A stretch of DNA of 64,000 nucleotides from VAZQ01 sp963841705 (GCA_963841705.1 CAWJDY010000019.1:62001-126000); one strand, 5' to 3'. Numbered from the stretch's first letter, positions 43,162 to 53,252 are shown. The notes: generated by a model from the sequence alone, not told the origin. Numbers and translations: made by a program.

Positions 43162-43269
43162 AGGGCGTTGTCAATCCTGACGTGCCTCAGCCAACAGTAG
43201 CAGCCGCATCGGCTCCCACGTCCACCCATTCCGCTCATCATCGGCACCGAGTCCGCTAAGGGAAGCTGT

Positions 43270-43785
43270 TCAGGGGATCCTCTTTGACGCCCGTGCTTGG
43301 GGGCCGGCGTATTGGGTTATCGGCCCGGCGGATTCAATCGTTTGCGGAGTCGGGCGACGTCGAAACAATCGCGCAAAAAATCCGCCCTGATTTTGGCGTC
43401 CCAGTTTGGTGCGTTGTTCGATTTCGGCACTCTGTTGCTCTCGTTTTTCTATTTTAAGACGGGCGCTAATGAGCTCGTGAACCTTATATGGGACGAGCAG
43501 GTGACGTTTGCTGAACTCTCGATAGATGTCATAGTTCGGATTAGCATCCCAAATGAACTGTATGACCTCAAGGAAACCTTCACTGTTCCGCCTAAGAGTG
43601 GGATTACTTGTCTCCAGAAGGATGAATGCAGCACGGCGCACTCGCGCATCTTTTGAGCGGAGTAGCTGATAAACACGAGATTTTGACAGTGCGCCGTATT
43701 TGACCAAGGTTGGCTCCCGAAGAAGCGAGAGCTTATAACACCAAAGCTGCTTTGTAAGGGTGGGTCTCCGATTTAAGGTGTGCAA
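43270..43785 (-). CDS. Hypothetical protein, helical
   Basis: 171 residues. LLRSKDARVRRAAFILLETS suggests a HEAT-like helix pair. A basic, Gln-rich tail follows (KIEKREQQSAEIEQRTKLGR; FFARLFRRRPTP). More A/T-rich than its neighbours, so possibly imported. No family recognised, and the opposite strand is partly open, so the call is tentative. Confidence 0.45.
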   Translation of the reverse strand: MHTLNRRPTLTKQLWCYKLSLLREPTLVKYGALSKSRVYQLLRSKDARVRRAAFILLETSNPTLRRNSEGFLEVIQFIWDANPNYDIYREFSKRHLLVPYKVHELISARLKIEKREQQSAEIEQRTKLGRQNQGGFFARLFRRRPTPQTIESAGPITQYAGPQARASKRIP

Positions 43786-44426
43786 AATCTTATCACCAGC
43801 GGCTCGGCCGATCGGCTCACGGTCACTGGTGTAACCGCGAGCCTGTCTACGGCAAACGAATGCGCGCGAATACTCAATGGCGCGTCCTTCCGCAACCTGT
43901 ATCGCGTCCCCAAAATCTGGCGCGCGTGAGAGCCTCGTTCAACCAGTGCGACCGCACGAAGCGGTCGAGAGCCGAAGCCGTGCCGAGCGTCAGCAGCAGA
44001 ATGAGAATCAATGTCGAGATCGTCATAAGCCCCCCGTTTGTTGTCCCTGGACCGTCCAGTGCTGGCAGAGAATAGGATCAACGGACGACGCTTGGGAACG
44101 GCACGGCCTTTTCCGCTGTGGCGCCTTCATAGCGGCCCGCAGTCATCGTCCGTCGATCAATATTCGGAAACGCCCCCCGAACATCTGGAATTAAGTGTAG
44201 CAGACGCTATGCGCAGATCGGTGGTTACCCGCCACTTCCTCAAAAATAATTTGACCGGGAGATGAAGCGGATCGAACTTTTTCGGCGCCAGCGCCGACAA
44301 ATGTGCGCTGGCGACACGTTTGCCACCCAACCCGCGAACCCGCCCAGCGCCGCAACCGCGATGGGCCGAACAGTTGCAGAGTGGTTGCTGGGAGCAGCAA
44401 GCCGTGCAGGCGCAAGAGTTATCACC
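43786..44426. other. Mostly non-coding stretch
   Basis: No firm gene. A leftward 50-codon frame from ATG 44026 to 43874 starts MTISTLILILLLTLGTASAL, a possible small membrane peptide, but nothing else supports it. Confidence 0.35.
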
Positions 44427-44633
44427 ATGGACTTATACGAGGTCGAGCTTTGCCATCGTGGCCGCTGGGGACAGCAAGACGCGCACATTGTCGCAGCCAG
44501 AGATGCCAACGAAGCCGCATACAACGTGACCGGGGAGCATCTGCGTAGCGAAGGCGAACGCAGGAAGGTTCGGCTACGCGTCCACAGGCTTGGGAACGGA
44601 AGCCCACCGCCGAAGCTGTTTTACACCGGGTGA
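44427..44633 (+). CDS. Small hypothetical protein
   Basis: 68 residues from ATG 44427: MDLYEVELCHRGRWGQQDAH, then IVAARDANEAAYNVTGEHLR and VRLRVHRLGNGSPPPKLFYT. It has the even, charged composition of a folded alpha/beta domain, and the last part is regular. The frame is open further upstream, but the sequence there lacks coding character. Not recognised. Confidence 0.5.
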   Translation: MDLYEVELCHRGRWGQQDAHIVAARDANEAAYNVTGEHLRSEGERRKVRLRVHRLGNGSPPPKLFYTG

Positions 44634-44967
44634 TGGCCCGTCCCGTAGTGCTGGCTTTTGCAGCACGGCATCTGAGATTTCGGATGGTAGGCAGCCGTAT
44701 CTGCCGCTGACGAAGTAACGCTTCTGCCTCGGACTGGCCGCCAGCCTGGAGGTCTGGCAGATACGCCAGCCGAGCAAGAGCTTCTCGACATTGACTACAC
44801 TTTAAACGAGCCCTGTGACGGGAAGCACGCGGGGGCAGAAACCGCCTTCTTAGTGATGGCCATCACATTTTTTGTGTGAGGCACTTCATACAGTCCCACC
44901 AGGCTGCGCGCTCTAATGCGACGGGGCGGAGGGGCGCTCGATACCCGTCGGGGTCAGGAGTAGCGGT
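44634..44967. other. Intergenic, nothing recognised
   Basis: No gene, clear hairpin or repeat before the LuxR-type ORF. Confidence 0.4.
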
Positions 44968-45180
44968 ATGACGATGACCCCTTATTTTCCTATAGCTGAT
45001 GCGCTAACCGCGCGCGAAAGGGAAACCACCAGTCTCGTATCTGTTGGTTTGAGCAACAAAGAAATTCCGCAGCATTTGAATCTGTCAGAAGGAACGGTGC
45101 CAATTCACTTGCACAACATTTTTAGGAAACTGCGCGTGAAGAACCGCATGGCCGCCTTGGCAGCTCTTCAAGGAATTTGA
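44968..45180 (+). CDS. Stand-alone LuxR-type HTH protein, probably degenerate
   Basis: 70 residues: ALTARERETTSLVSVGLSNK then LNLSEGTVPIHLHNIFRKLR, a GerE/LuxR DNA-binding domain without a receiver domain. Pro replaces the usual residues in NKEIPQHL and in the recognition helix GTVPIHLHN (normally GTVKxHLxN), which should bend or break the helices. Probably the tail of a lost response regulator. The MFS gene follows on the same strand. Confidence 0.6.
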   Translation: MTMTPYFPIADALTARERETTSLVSVGLSNKEIPQHLNLSEGTVPIHLHNIFRKLRVKNRMAALAALQGI

Positions 45181-45271
45181 ACGCTCTATCTTAGTTTCGC
45201 GTGCTTTGAACCCGGACAACATACGGATCGCATTTTTTCGCAGAGGCACCCTGACGCAAACAAAAACATCT

Positions 45272-46477
45272 ATGTCACACCCGGACCAAGTCATCGACCA
45301 AGAGAAGCCCGACCGGCGCATCGCGGTCTCGGCTCTTGGCGTCACGCAAATTCTTGCCTGGGGCTCGACCTTTTACCTGCTTGGTGTGCTTGGTAATGAG
45401 ATCGCCCGCAATACAGGCTGGAGCTACGATTGGGTGACTAGCGGCGTCTCGATCGGACTTCTGATGGCAGGTGTGGTCTCGCCGCGTGTTGGGCGTGCTA
45501 TCAGCAAGTGGGGCGGCAGGCTCACACTGGCTGTCAGTGCCGTCCTGTTGGCAGCCGGTCTCTTGATTCTTGGATCTGCTCAAAGCATTGCGTGGTACTT
45601 AGTGGCATGGCTACTTCTTGGCGTGGGTATGGGCTCCGGTCTTACAGACGCCGCGTTCTCCACCCTCGGCAGCATCTATGGCGAGGACGCGCGCGGGCCG
45701 ATCACTGCGCTGACGCTCTTTGCGGGCTTTGCCAGCACCATCTGCTGGCCTTTGAGCGCTTATCTCGTCGAACATCTAGGTTGGCGAGATGCTTGCTTCA
45801 TCTACGCCGCGATACAGATTGGTGTCGCCCTTCCTATTTTGCTGCTGGCATTGCCCCGCGGCTCCTCTATCCCACAACCGACTGACGACGGTGAAGGCGC
45901 GCGCTCATGGGCCAGGTTAGCGCCAGGGGAGCTGCCAACATTTGCACTTTTGGCGGCAGTGCTCACCCTGAGCGCGGCTATCCTCTCAATGATGGGCATT
46001 CACCTTTTGCCGCTGCTGCAAGCTCGTGGCCTCGAACTTTCGGCGGCGGTCGGGCTCGGTGCCATTGTTGGTCCTTCGCAGGTCGGCGCCCGCCTTGTGG
46101 AGATGTTAGTAGGGCGACACTACCATCCAATCTGGACGATGACATTCTCGGCCGTCCTGGTGGCGGCGGGAACAGCGCTGTTGTTCGCGGGTTTTCCGGT
46201 CTATTCCGCCGCGATCGTGCTTTATGGCGCAGGGAATGGCCTAGGATCTGTGGCGCGAGGCACTTTGGCGCTCGCGTTATTCGGATCCCCCCGGTATTCG
46301 GTGCTGATGGGGCGCCTTGCGCTGCCTATTTTAATGTCAATGGCGCTCTCTCCAGTCCTCGCCGCGATTGCTTTTCAAGCCGGAGGGGCAAACTTAACTC
46401 TCGGACTTATTACGTTCCTCGGAGCTGCAAACGTGTTGCTGGTCATCTTGCTCTGGAGGCTAATACCAACCCCCTGA
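45272..46477 (+). CDS. MFS transporter
   Basis: 401 residues from ATG 45272. About 12 hydrophobic segments; TQILAWGSTFYLLGVLGNEI forms the first, and VVSPRVGRAISKWGGRLTLA gives the MFS loop between helices 2 and 3. It probably exports or imports a small molecule across the inner membrane; substrate unknown. A short cytosolic start (MSHPDQVIDQEKPDRR) precedes the first helix. Complete. Confidence 0.88.
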   Translation: MSHPDQVIDQEKPDRRIAVSALGVTQILAWGSTFYLLGVLGNEIARNTGWSYDWVTSGVSIGLLMAGVVSPRVGRAISKWGGRLTLAVSAVLLAAGLLILGSAQSIAWYLVAWLLLGVGMGSGLTDAAFSTLGSIYGEDARGPITALTLFAGFASTICWPLSAYLVEHLGWRDACFIYAAIQIGVALPILLLALPRGSSIPQPTDDGEGARSWARLAPGELPTFALLAAVLTLSAAILSMMGIHLLPLLQARGLELSAAVGLGAIVGPSQVGARLVEMLVGRHYHPIWTMTFSAVLVAAGTALLFAGFPVYSAAIVLYGAGNGLGSVARGTLALALFGSPRYSVLMGRLALPILMSMALSPVLAAIAFQAGGANLTLGLITFLGAANVLLVILLWRLIPTP

Positions 46478-46880
46478 AGCTAGTGTCAAAGAACTGCTTC
46501 AAATGCCTAATACGAGCAATTCAAGAATGCTGATTGCAATCATCAGCACTGCAAGAGCCACCGAGTCGTAATCGAGCCAATGCCGAGCAGGTATGCGCAT
46601 TACGATGCCGAGTACGCTTGACTTCATCATAAGAACCCAAACATTGGGACTCCAAACATAGAATTAACCGTTGGGACTAGGGCCAAACCGAGCACGCAAT
46701 AGCTGAGGGTTAGCGGCGGGACCGGTTGATGAGCATAGCAGCGAGAGCATTCTAGAGCGCCCCTTTGCGACATCGGCAATCTGATGTTAAGATTTTCAAG
46801 CCATGAACAACTAGATGAGGTACGACCTCTACGAGCTCCCGGCTGGATGGACCGCATTCCTACGTGTTGTGGCAGGGCCA
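46478..46880. other. Intergenic, nothing recognised
   Basis: No supported gene between the MFS and TctC-like genes. The TctC-like frame is open from 46815, but its first codons do not resemble a leader. Confidence 0.4.
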
Positions 46881-47930
46881 ATGCCGTCGGCGGGTGAGCG
46901 TTTTGGAAATCGCTCTGCTCCCTGTCGGCAACTATCAGCATCCGCACCCGAAATTTCTCGTCGCCAATTACTAAATTTGGTCACGGGTGCTGCTGCGCTT
47001 CCAGCCTTCTCACGCATCGCTAGAGCGGAAAGCTATCCGTCGCGCCCAGTACGCATCATCGTCGGATTTCCGCCCGGGGGCGCGGCCGATGTCACGGCGC
47101 GCCTGATAGGCCAGTGGCTGTCGGAGCGTCTAGGCCAGCCGTTCATCATCGAGAATCGACCTGGTGCGGGTACCAACATTGGGACCGAGGCGGTCGCGAA
47201 ATCACCCGCGGATGGCTATACGCTGCTACTGGTCAGCGTGGCAAACACGGTCAATGCGACACTCTATCAATCGCTCAATTTCGATTTTATTCGCGACATC
47301 GTGCCGGTCGCCGGACTCGTGCGCGGGCCCCTCGTGATGGAGCTCAATCCATCGGTCCCGGCCACCACGGTCCCCGAGTTCATCGCCTATGCCAAAGCCA
47401 ATCCAGGCAGAACCAGCATTGCATCAGCCGGCATTGGAACCCCAGGCCACATGGCCAGCGAGCTGTTCCAATTATTGACCGGCCTCGACTTGCTCGACGT
47501 GCCCTACCGCGGTGGTGCGCCGGCACTGACGGATTTACTTGCAGGGCATGTACAGGTCATGTTCGACAACCTGCCGACCTCCCTTGAATACATCAGAGCA
47601 GGCACGCTGCGACCGCTGGCGGTATCCACAGCGACTCGGTCCGATACATTGCCGGACCTGCCAACGGTTGTCGAATTTGTGCCAGGCTACGAGGTTAGCT
47701 CGTGGTTCGGCATTGGTGCACCCAGAAACACGCCGACGCAAGTGGTCGATAAGCTTAATGCGGAGATCAATGCGGGTCTCGCCGCTCCGAAGCTGAAGGC
47801 GGAGCTTAAGGATTTGGGCAGCACCCCACTTATGGGCTCGCCCACCGCCTTCGGCAAGCTCATCGTCGAAGAAACCGAAAAATGGGGCAAGGTGATCCGA
47901 GCGGCCAAAATCAGGCCTGAGGGAGACTGA
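46881..47930 (+). CDS. TctC/Bug-type solute-binding protein with twin-arginine-like leader
   Basis: 349 residues from ATG 46881; 46815 is an alternative. ISRRQLLNLVTGAAALPAFS looks like a Tat or Sec leader, followed by YPSRPVRIIVGFPPGGAADV and IIENRPGAGTNIGTEAVAKS, which are Bug-family hallmarks. It binds carboxylates in the periplasm. No TctA or TctB nearby. The leader starts about 27 residues in, so the original start may have been lost by a small upstream change. Confidence 0.85.
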   Translation: MPSAGERFGNRSAPCRQLSASAPEISRRQLLNLVTGAAALPAFSRIARAESYPSRPVRIIVGFPPGGAADVTARLIGQWLSERLGQPFIIENRPGAGTNIGTEAVAKSPADGYTLLLVSVANTVNATLYQSLNFDFIRDIVPVAGLVRGPLVMELNPSVPATTVPEFIAYAKANPGRTSIASAGIGTPGHMASELFQLLTGLDLLDVPYRGGAPALTDLLAGHVQVMFDNLPTSLEYIRAGTLRPLAVSTATRSDTLPDLPTVVEFVPGYEVSSWFGIGAPRNTPTQVVDKLNAEINAGLAAPKLKAELKDLGSTPLMGSPTAFGKLIVEETEKWGKVIRAAKIRPEGD

Positions 47931-48524
47931 TCCGCTCGCGGCATCATCACCGCTGGCTATACGTGCTGACGGGGCGCGCAGTGGGCCTCGGCACCAACGT
48001 GAAGGCCGAGCTCGGTGAAGATGGTGTCAGCGCGTTGCTGCGGCACGGTCCTAAGGCAGTCGTCTGTCGCTGCTTGGTTGCCCATCAAACGGTATCACCA
48101 TCGCAATCCCGCGCGGCTACGCGCGCGAAGTGCTCACCGCCATAGTTCCCCCCGGATTTGGCGGGGGACGCTAGCGTGCCTTGCGAAGGCATTCCGCAAC
48201 AGCCCGGCGATGCAGGTGTGAAGATCGTCTACCTACCGGAGCCGTGCCACTCTCTTGAGGACTGGTGCGAGAAGTATGGTGCCCGAATGGCCGACAAACC
48301 GGTGCAGTGAAGAGCGTTCGCGTGCCCGGCAATTAACCGGGAAGGCTAAAGCAGCCCAGCTTCGCAGCCGGGGCGTCTCGCCCCGAACGTCGTTTTTCGA
48401 GAAGCAATTCCGACGGAAGTCGCCTCCGCCAGCAGCCCCCTGTGCACTGCGGCAATGGTTTTCAGCTCTGTCAAAGTACCTGTTTCAGCGGATACAATGC
48501 TGTCTCCTGAGCTTGGGAGCCAAC
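47931..48524. other. Intergenic with a small unassigned reading frame
   Basis: A GTG-started frame of 44 codons (48176-48310) reads VYLPEPCHSLEDWCEKYGAR near its end, and an upstream frame reads RGYAREVLTAIVPPGFGGG. Both look like pieces of real but unrecognised proteins. No intact gene. Confidence 0.35.
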
Positions 48525-49508
48525 ATGCGGCGACGCGAGTTCATAACGCTGGTCGGCGGCGCGACCGCCATGTGGCCGCTCGGGGTGCGCGCGCAGCAGG
48601 CGATGCCGGTGATCGGCTTCCTCCACAGCGCATGGGCTGCGGCCTTTGCGGCTCCCTTGGCTGCATTCCGCAAGGGGCTGATGGAAGCCGGTTACGTCGA
48701 AGGTCAAAATGTCGCGATCGAATATCGCTGGGCGGAGGACCAAAATGATCGCCTGCCGGCGCTGGCGGTGGAGCTGGTGCGCCGGCGCGTGGCTGTCATC
48801 GTGACGCCGGGCGGCACCGCCGCGACGCTCGCGGCCAAGGCGGCGACAGCGACGATTCCCATCGTCTTTAGCCTTGGCACCGACCCGGTGAAGATCGGCC
48901 TGGTCGCCAGCCTCAACCGGCCGGGCGGCAACGCCACCGGGATCAGTGACTTCGGCGTGGAGCTGGGGGCAAAGCAGCTCGGGCTCTTGCACGAGCTGCT
49001 GCCGGGAGCGGCGCGCTTTGGCGTGCTCGTCAATCCCGACAATCCCTTTATGACCGAGTCCTTTGTCGCGGAATTGCAGACGGCGGCTTCGGCCATCGGG
49101 CGGCAAATCGAGATCGTCACCGCCCGCACAAACGGCGACATCGACACGACCTTTGCGACGCTTGTTGAAAAGCGCGCCGATGCATTGCTGGTCGGCCCGG
49201 ACCCGCTGTTCGTCACCCGCCGCGTACAACTCATCACGCTGGCGGTGCGCCATGCGCTCCCGGCGCTATACTATCGGCGCGAGTTTGCCGAAGCCGGCGG
49301 GCTGATGAGCTACGGATCGGACCTTCCGGACCAGTTTCGCCAGACCGGCTCCTACGCCGGCCGCATCCTCAGGGGCGAGAAACCAGCCGAAATGCCGGTC
49401 CAGATGCCGACCAGATTCGAGTTCGTCATCAACCTGCAAACTGCGCGGGTGATCGGCCTTGATATTCCACCGATGCTGCTCGCCCGCGCCGACGAGGTGA
49501 TCGAGTAG
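48525..49508 (+). CDS. ABC_sub_bind-type substrate-binding protein
   Basis: 327 residues from ATG 48525 (GGGAG upstream). Leader MRRREFITLVGGATAMWPLG, then PVIGFLHSAWAAAFAAPLAA and YVEGQNVAIEYRWAEDQNDR. This is the TrpX/DUF534-like family (ABC_sub_bind), very common as orphans in Bradyrhizobium. Ligand unknown; no permease nearby. A dispersed repeat copy begins 24 nt after its stop. A paralogue lies at 62.1 kb. Confidence 0.9.
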   Translation: MRRREFITLVGGATAMWPLGVRAQQAMPVIGFLHSAWAAAFAAPLAAFRKGLMEAGYVEGQNVAIEYRWAEDQNDRLPALAVELVRRRVAVIVTPGGTAATLAAKAATATIPIVFSLGTDPVKIGLVASLNRPGGNATGISDFGVELGAKQLGLLHELLPGAARFGVLVNPDNPFMTESFVAELQTAASAIGRQIEIVTARTNGDIDTTFATLVEKRADALLVGPDPLFVTRRVQLITLAVRHALPALYYRREFAEAGGLMSYGSDLPDQFRQTGSYAGRILRGEKPAEMPVQMPTRFEFVINLQTARVIGLDIPPMLLARADEVIE

Positions 49509-49531
49509 GATGCTGCGGTGCGTGAGTCCGT

Positions 49532-49640
49532 TCCTGGCACTAAGCGGCGGAAGCCAAGGCGGCGAGTTTACGTCAGCTTTTGGGGGATTAGCGGAAGTAC
49601 ATGGACGGACGGCCTCGGCTGCCTTCGACGCTAATGACCC
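49532..49640 (+). repeat. Dispersed repeat, copy 1
   Basis: About 110 bp from TCCTGGCACTAAGCGGCGG to GCTAATGACCC, sharing GGACGGACGGCCTCGGCTGC and TTTACGTCAGC with copies at 51.3 and 63.2 kb. It follows an ABC_sub_bind gene. Confidence 0.8.
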
Positions 49641-49734
49641 GTTGCGGAAATCGGGTGGGCAAAAATGCTGTAATGCACAACACGGCTTTTTCGACGATGT
49701 GGTAGGGTATGATCCTCGCGGCTTGAGGAAGCTC

Positions 49735-49830
49735 ATGCGACGGCGCGAGTTCATCACGCCGCTCGGCGCGTGACCAAATGGCCGTTCGTGGCGCACACAC
49801 CGCGATGGCATAGACCGTTTGCTTTCCTCA
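49735..49830 (+). pseudogene. Degenerate start of an ABC_sub_bind gene
   Basis: Reads MRRREFITPLGA then a stop, and a frame-shifted WPLA-like continuation (CCAAATGGCCGTTCGTGGCG). It matches the leader of the genes at 48.5 and 63.0 kb but nothing further. Confidence 0.6.
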
Positions 49831-49858
49831 CGGCGGGATTGAGGTTCAGGGAAGTGGC

Positions 49859-51172
49859 ATGCTGGGATTGAGTCGCTGGCAAATCTTCAAAACATCAGCT
49901 GCGGCTGTGCTTGCAGTAGGCACAATCTCGCTGTTGCTGATCTATTTCATTCCTGCGCCCCCATCGACGGTCACGATGGCTACGGGAAATAAAGGTACCA
50001 CGTTTGAATACTTTGGCCAGCGATACCGCGACATTTTTGCGCGTTCTCACGTTGAGCTGAAGCTGCGCGAAACTGACGGCGCGGTGGACAACATCGAGCT
50101 TCTGAAAAATCCAAACTCTGGAGTTCAGATTGCTCTCGATTTCGGAGGCATCTCTGACGGGGAGCCCGCGCCGGGAGTGCTGTCGCTGGGAAACGCGTAC
50201 ACTAACCCATTTTGGATCTTTTATTCCTCGGATGAGCCGTTGGACCGATTGTCACAGCTCAAAGGCAAGCGCATCGCCGTCGGCCCTGTCGGAAGCGGCA
50301 CCCACGTTTCAGCGGAACGACTTCTTGGCAGGAGCGGCGTCGATTCCACGACGGCCACGCTGCTTCCTTTCGGAGGAGCAGCGGCAGCCGCGGCACTCAA
50401 TGAAAGCAAAGCGGATGTCGTGTGGACCGCTGGACCGCCTGATGCACCGACTATCAGCTCATTGCTGCGGAATCCCAAGGTTCGACTCATGAGCTTCCCC
50501 ATGGCGGACGCCTTCACCCGCGTTTTCCCGTATCTTGTTCGGCTCGTACTGCCACAAGGTGTGATCGATCTTGACAGCATCATTCCGCCCAATGACGTGG
50601 TGCTCATTGGAACCACAACGAAGGTGTTGGTGCGTAACGATCTTCATCCACAAATTGTCCAGCTTCTCTTGCAGACAATGGTAGAGGCGCATGGTGGGGC
50701 AAATATCTTTCAGCGCGTCGGTGAGTTCCCTAACGCCGCCGATCCAGAGTACCCGGTCGCTATTGCCGCCGGCGACTTTTACAAATCAGGACCGTCGCTG
50801 ACACAAAGGTATTTGCCCTTATGGCTCTCCGTGCATGCGCAAAGAGCGATCGCCGTGCTGGTGGCAGGACTCGCCATTGGGCTTCCAACGTTCCGCTTTC
50901 TGCCGGTGTTTTACCAATGGGTCATGCGTCGCCGCCTGATATACTGGTACGCCAAGCTCAAGGCTTTGGAGGCCTCATTCGACGCCAATGCGAATGCCAT
51001 ATCTCTACCGGAGACGAAAATCGAAGTTGAACGGATCGAAGACGCCGTCAGTCACATCCAGTTTCCGCTGACCTTCACGGACCAGCTATACAATTTGCGC
51101 AGTCACATCGACATCGTTCGGCGCAAAATCGCCTCCCGCGCGAATACGCCCGGGGCAATGGCGGCCGAATAA
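49859..51172 (+). CDS. TAXI-family TRAP transporter solute-binding subunit, membrane-anchored
   Basis: 437 residues. An N-terminal membrane helix (AVLAVGTISLLLIYFIPAPP) precedes the TAXI domain (TVTMATGNKGTTFEYFGQRY; GKRIAVGPVGSGTHVSAERL). A second membrane helix (AIAVLVAGLAIGLPTFRFLP) is followed by a helical cytosolic tail. The usual soluble TAXI protein has about 320 residues, so this is the long, membrane-anchored form. No DctM permease is nearby. Ligand unknown. Confidence 0.87.
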   Translation: MLGLSRWQIFKTSAAAVLAVGTISLLLIYFIPAPPSTVTMATGNKGTTFEYFGQRYRDIFARSHVELKLRETDGAVDNIELLKNPNSGVQIALDFGGISDGEPAPGVLSLGNAYTNPFWIFYSSDEPLDRLSQLKGKRIAVGPVGSGTHVSAERLLGRSGVDSTTATLLPFGGAAAAAALNESKADVVWTAGPPDAPTISSLLRNPKVRLMSFPMADAFTRVFPYLVRLVLPQGVIDLDSIIPPNDVVLIGTTTKVLVRNDLHPQIVQLLLQTMVEAHGGANIFQRVGEFPNAADPEYPVAIAAGDFYKSGPSLTQRYLPLWLSVHAQRAIAVLVAGLAIGLPTFRFLPVFYQWVMRRRLIYWYAKLKALEASFDANANAISLPETKIEVERIEDAVSHIQFPLTFTDQLYNLRSHIDIVRRKIASRANTPGAMAAE

Positions 51173-51687
51173 TGCCGCCTCGCCGTCGCGGCATCTGGCA
51201 AACTGGCGCAACGACCCCCAGCAATTCGGAACCACAGTTTGTGCTGCACCTGCTCAGGTCTCCTCCTGGCACAAAGCGTCGGAGGCCAAGGCGTTGAATT
51301 TACGTCAGCTTTTGGGAGAGCAGCGGAAGTGCATGGACGGACGGCCTCGGCTGCCTTCCGAGGCTTATGACCCCAAGCCGACAAAGACCGGATCGAAATC
51401 CCGCAGCGCAGCGAGCCCTGACTTGATCCTGCCAATCCATGCAGCCGGCGTGCGGTCGCACGCCACCTCGCGGGCTACTGTAGCCCCTTTTACTCGCTAG
51501 GTGAGAGCGCGTAAGCTGCTACCAGCTGCCCTAAATGCGAGACATGCCGAGGTCTTTTGCGGGGCGAATGGGCAGGGGTGCGCCGTCGGCGGGCATTTAA
51601 CTTATAACGCCCAGCGCTGCTCTTTATCCTGGCGCTGTTCGCAGTCGCGCTGATCCCACAGCGTAGAATGCTTTCATGGAGGATCAC
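51173..51687. other. Intergenic with dispersed repeat
   Basis: Apart from repeat copy 2 (51264-51374) no gene is seen. GGAGGATCAC just before 51688 is the ribosome site of the next gene. Confidence 0.5.
51264..51374 (+). repeat. Dispersed repeat, copy 2
   Basis: Starts TCCTGGCACAAAGCGTCGG, contains AAGTGCATGGACGGACGGCC, and ends GAGGCTTATGACCCC. Nearly identical to copy 3, which is inverted. Confidence 0.85.
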
Positions 51688-51981
51688 ATGCCGACATTCA
51701 TCTTGTCGCTAAACTGGACCGATCAGGGAATCCGTGGGGTCAAGGAAGCTCCCAAGCGCAGCCAAGCCGCGAAAGGTCTTGCCAAGAAACTAGGGGTCGA
51801 GATTAAGCAGGTCTATCTTACCTCCGGCGAAAATGATCTGCTCCTCATCGTTGAATCTCCAAGTGGCGATAACGTCGCCAAATTCGCGCTCGCAACGGGT
51901 TCGCTCGGGAACGTTCGCACGAGAACCGTAAGAGCCTGGTCCGAGTCCGAATTCGCAAAGCTCCTATCAGAGTTGCCGTGA
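51688..51981 (+). CDS. GYD-domain protein
   Basis: 97 residues from ATG 51688, preceded by GGAGGATCAC; the ATG 12 nt earlier lacks such a site. MPTFILSLNWTDQGIRGVKE and LLIVESPSGDNVAKFALATG match the GYD (DUF3182-like) small alpha/beta family. Function unknown. A second GYD protein lies at 57.6 kb. Confidence 0.85.
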   Translation: MPTFILSLNWTDQGIRGVKEAPKRSQAAKGLAKKLGVEIKQVYLTSGENDLLLIVESPSGDNVAKFALATGSLGNVRTRTVRAWSESEFAKLLSELP

Positions 51982-52245
51982 TCGATTTACTCGTTCCAAG
52001 GCTTGGCGCGTGAGAGCGACCAGAATCGAAATCTCGCGCTGATCTGGCATTCTAATTTCTAGCGTAATGAGCTCGCTGCGGTCGTCGGCGTCGCGGGCAT
52101 TAATCGCTATTTGTGAGGGTGCGCAGCGGCCGTATTTGGGATCAAATGTCGACCGAAGACGGATGGCAAGACATATACGTTCTGTTAAGCTTGGCAGCTC
52201 TGCACCGCCTGGTTAGAGGACATGTGCATCGGAAAATGGCTGATC

Positions 52246-53223
52246 ATGAAAAACAACTGCATCAAGCGGATCTTTGGTACCGTAGTATGCTGCGTCCTCT
52301 GGTTTGGTCCCGCATCCGCCAAAGCTACCGAAACTATCGTGGCTGGGATGATCGGCGCTCCCAATGCACCTAGCTGGCCCTGGTACATCGGCATGGAGAA
52401 GGGTTTTTTCGCCGAGGCGGGGATTACGCTCGATCTCGTCTATGTTCCAACTGCGGCCGGTCTTGTACAGCAGCTTTCAGCAGGCTCGCTCGACATTGTC
52501 GCTGACGTTGGCGTGGTCGAGCCGATCCACGCGGTCGAGAAGGGCGCTCCAGTGGCACTGTTGCGCATCATTGGCCAAGTTTCACCCTACGCGATGCTGG
52601 CCAAGCCTGAGATTACCTCGATCAAGGACCTCAAAGGCAAGACGATCTGCATCGGGGGGTTGCTGGACATAAACCGCGTCTATCTAGAGCGCATTATGCA
52701 GGCGAACGGACTTCATAATGGCGATTACGATATCACGGTCGTCGGAAACACCGCAGGTCGTTTCGCGGCGTTAAAGTCAGGGGCGGTCGACGCAACGATG
52801 CTGACGCCGCCCGCTAATTTTTTTGCCGAGGACGCAGGCTTTCGGAACGTTGGCATGATCCTCGACTACACGAAGGACTTGCCATTTTCGGCCATGGACG
52901 TGTCACTCGCCTATGCCCGTACGCATAGAGATACACTTGCAAAGCTGCTCGTAGTCATGGACAGGAGTATCGCTTGGTTCAATGAGGATGCCCATCGGGA
53001 CGAAGCGATTGACATTCTTGCCCGGGAAATGAAGTCGCAGCGTGATCCTGTGGCGCGGAGCTACGACTATTTCCGCAAGATCGATTATTTCGCTCGCAGC
53101 AATGCAGTTTCGCGTGCGAGACTCCAGAGCCTTGTTAATGAGATGAAAGCGTTAGGTGACATCATGCATGACATTGCCCTGGAACGGGTCGTGATGCCTA
53201 ACCTTGCCCAACTCGTCGACTGA
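52246..53223 (+). CDS. NMT1/THI5-like substrate-binding protein
   Basis: 325 residues from ATG 52246, giving a standard signal peptide (MKNNCIKRIFGTVVCCVLWF); ATG 52222 is possible. Mature part: APSWPWYIGMEKGFFAEAGI, AGSLDIVADVGVVEPIHAVE and TSIKDLKGKTICIGGLLDIN. Related to NitT/TauT and pyrimidine-precursor binding proteins. Orphan: no permease or ATPase nearby. The VOC gene follows 29 nt downstream, so the two may share a message. Confidence 0.85.
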   Translation: MKNNCIKRIFGTVVCCVLWFGPASAKATETIVAGMIGAPNAPSWPWYIGMEKGFFAEAGITLDLVYVPTAAGLVQQLSAGSLDIVADVGVVEPIHAVEKGAPVALLRIIGQVSPYAMLAKPEITSIKDLKGKTICIGGLLDINRVYLERIMQANGLHNGDYDITVVGNTAGRFAALKSGAVDATMLTPPANFFAEDAGFRNVGMILDYTKDLPFSAMDVSLAYARTHRDTLAKLLVVMDRSIAWFNEDAHRDEAIDILAREMKSQRDPVARSYDYFRKIDYFARSNAVSRARLQSLVNEMKALGDIMHDIALERVVMPNLAQLVD

Positions 53224-53252
53224 CTGTCGGGGGTGCTGCCTCGGAGAGAGAA

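Noticed and set aside
43773..44081. 102-codon leftward frame
   Set aside because: Irregular sequence, no family, competing frames equally open.
49510..49773. 87-codon frame after the ABC_sub_bind gene
   Set aside because: Made of the dispersed repeat plus a broken leader; not a gene.
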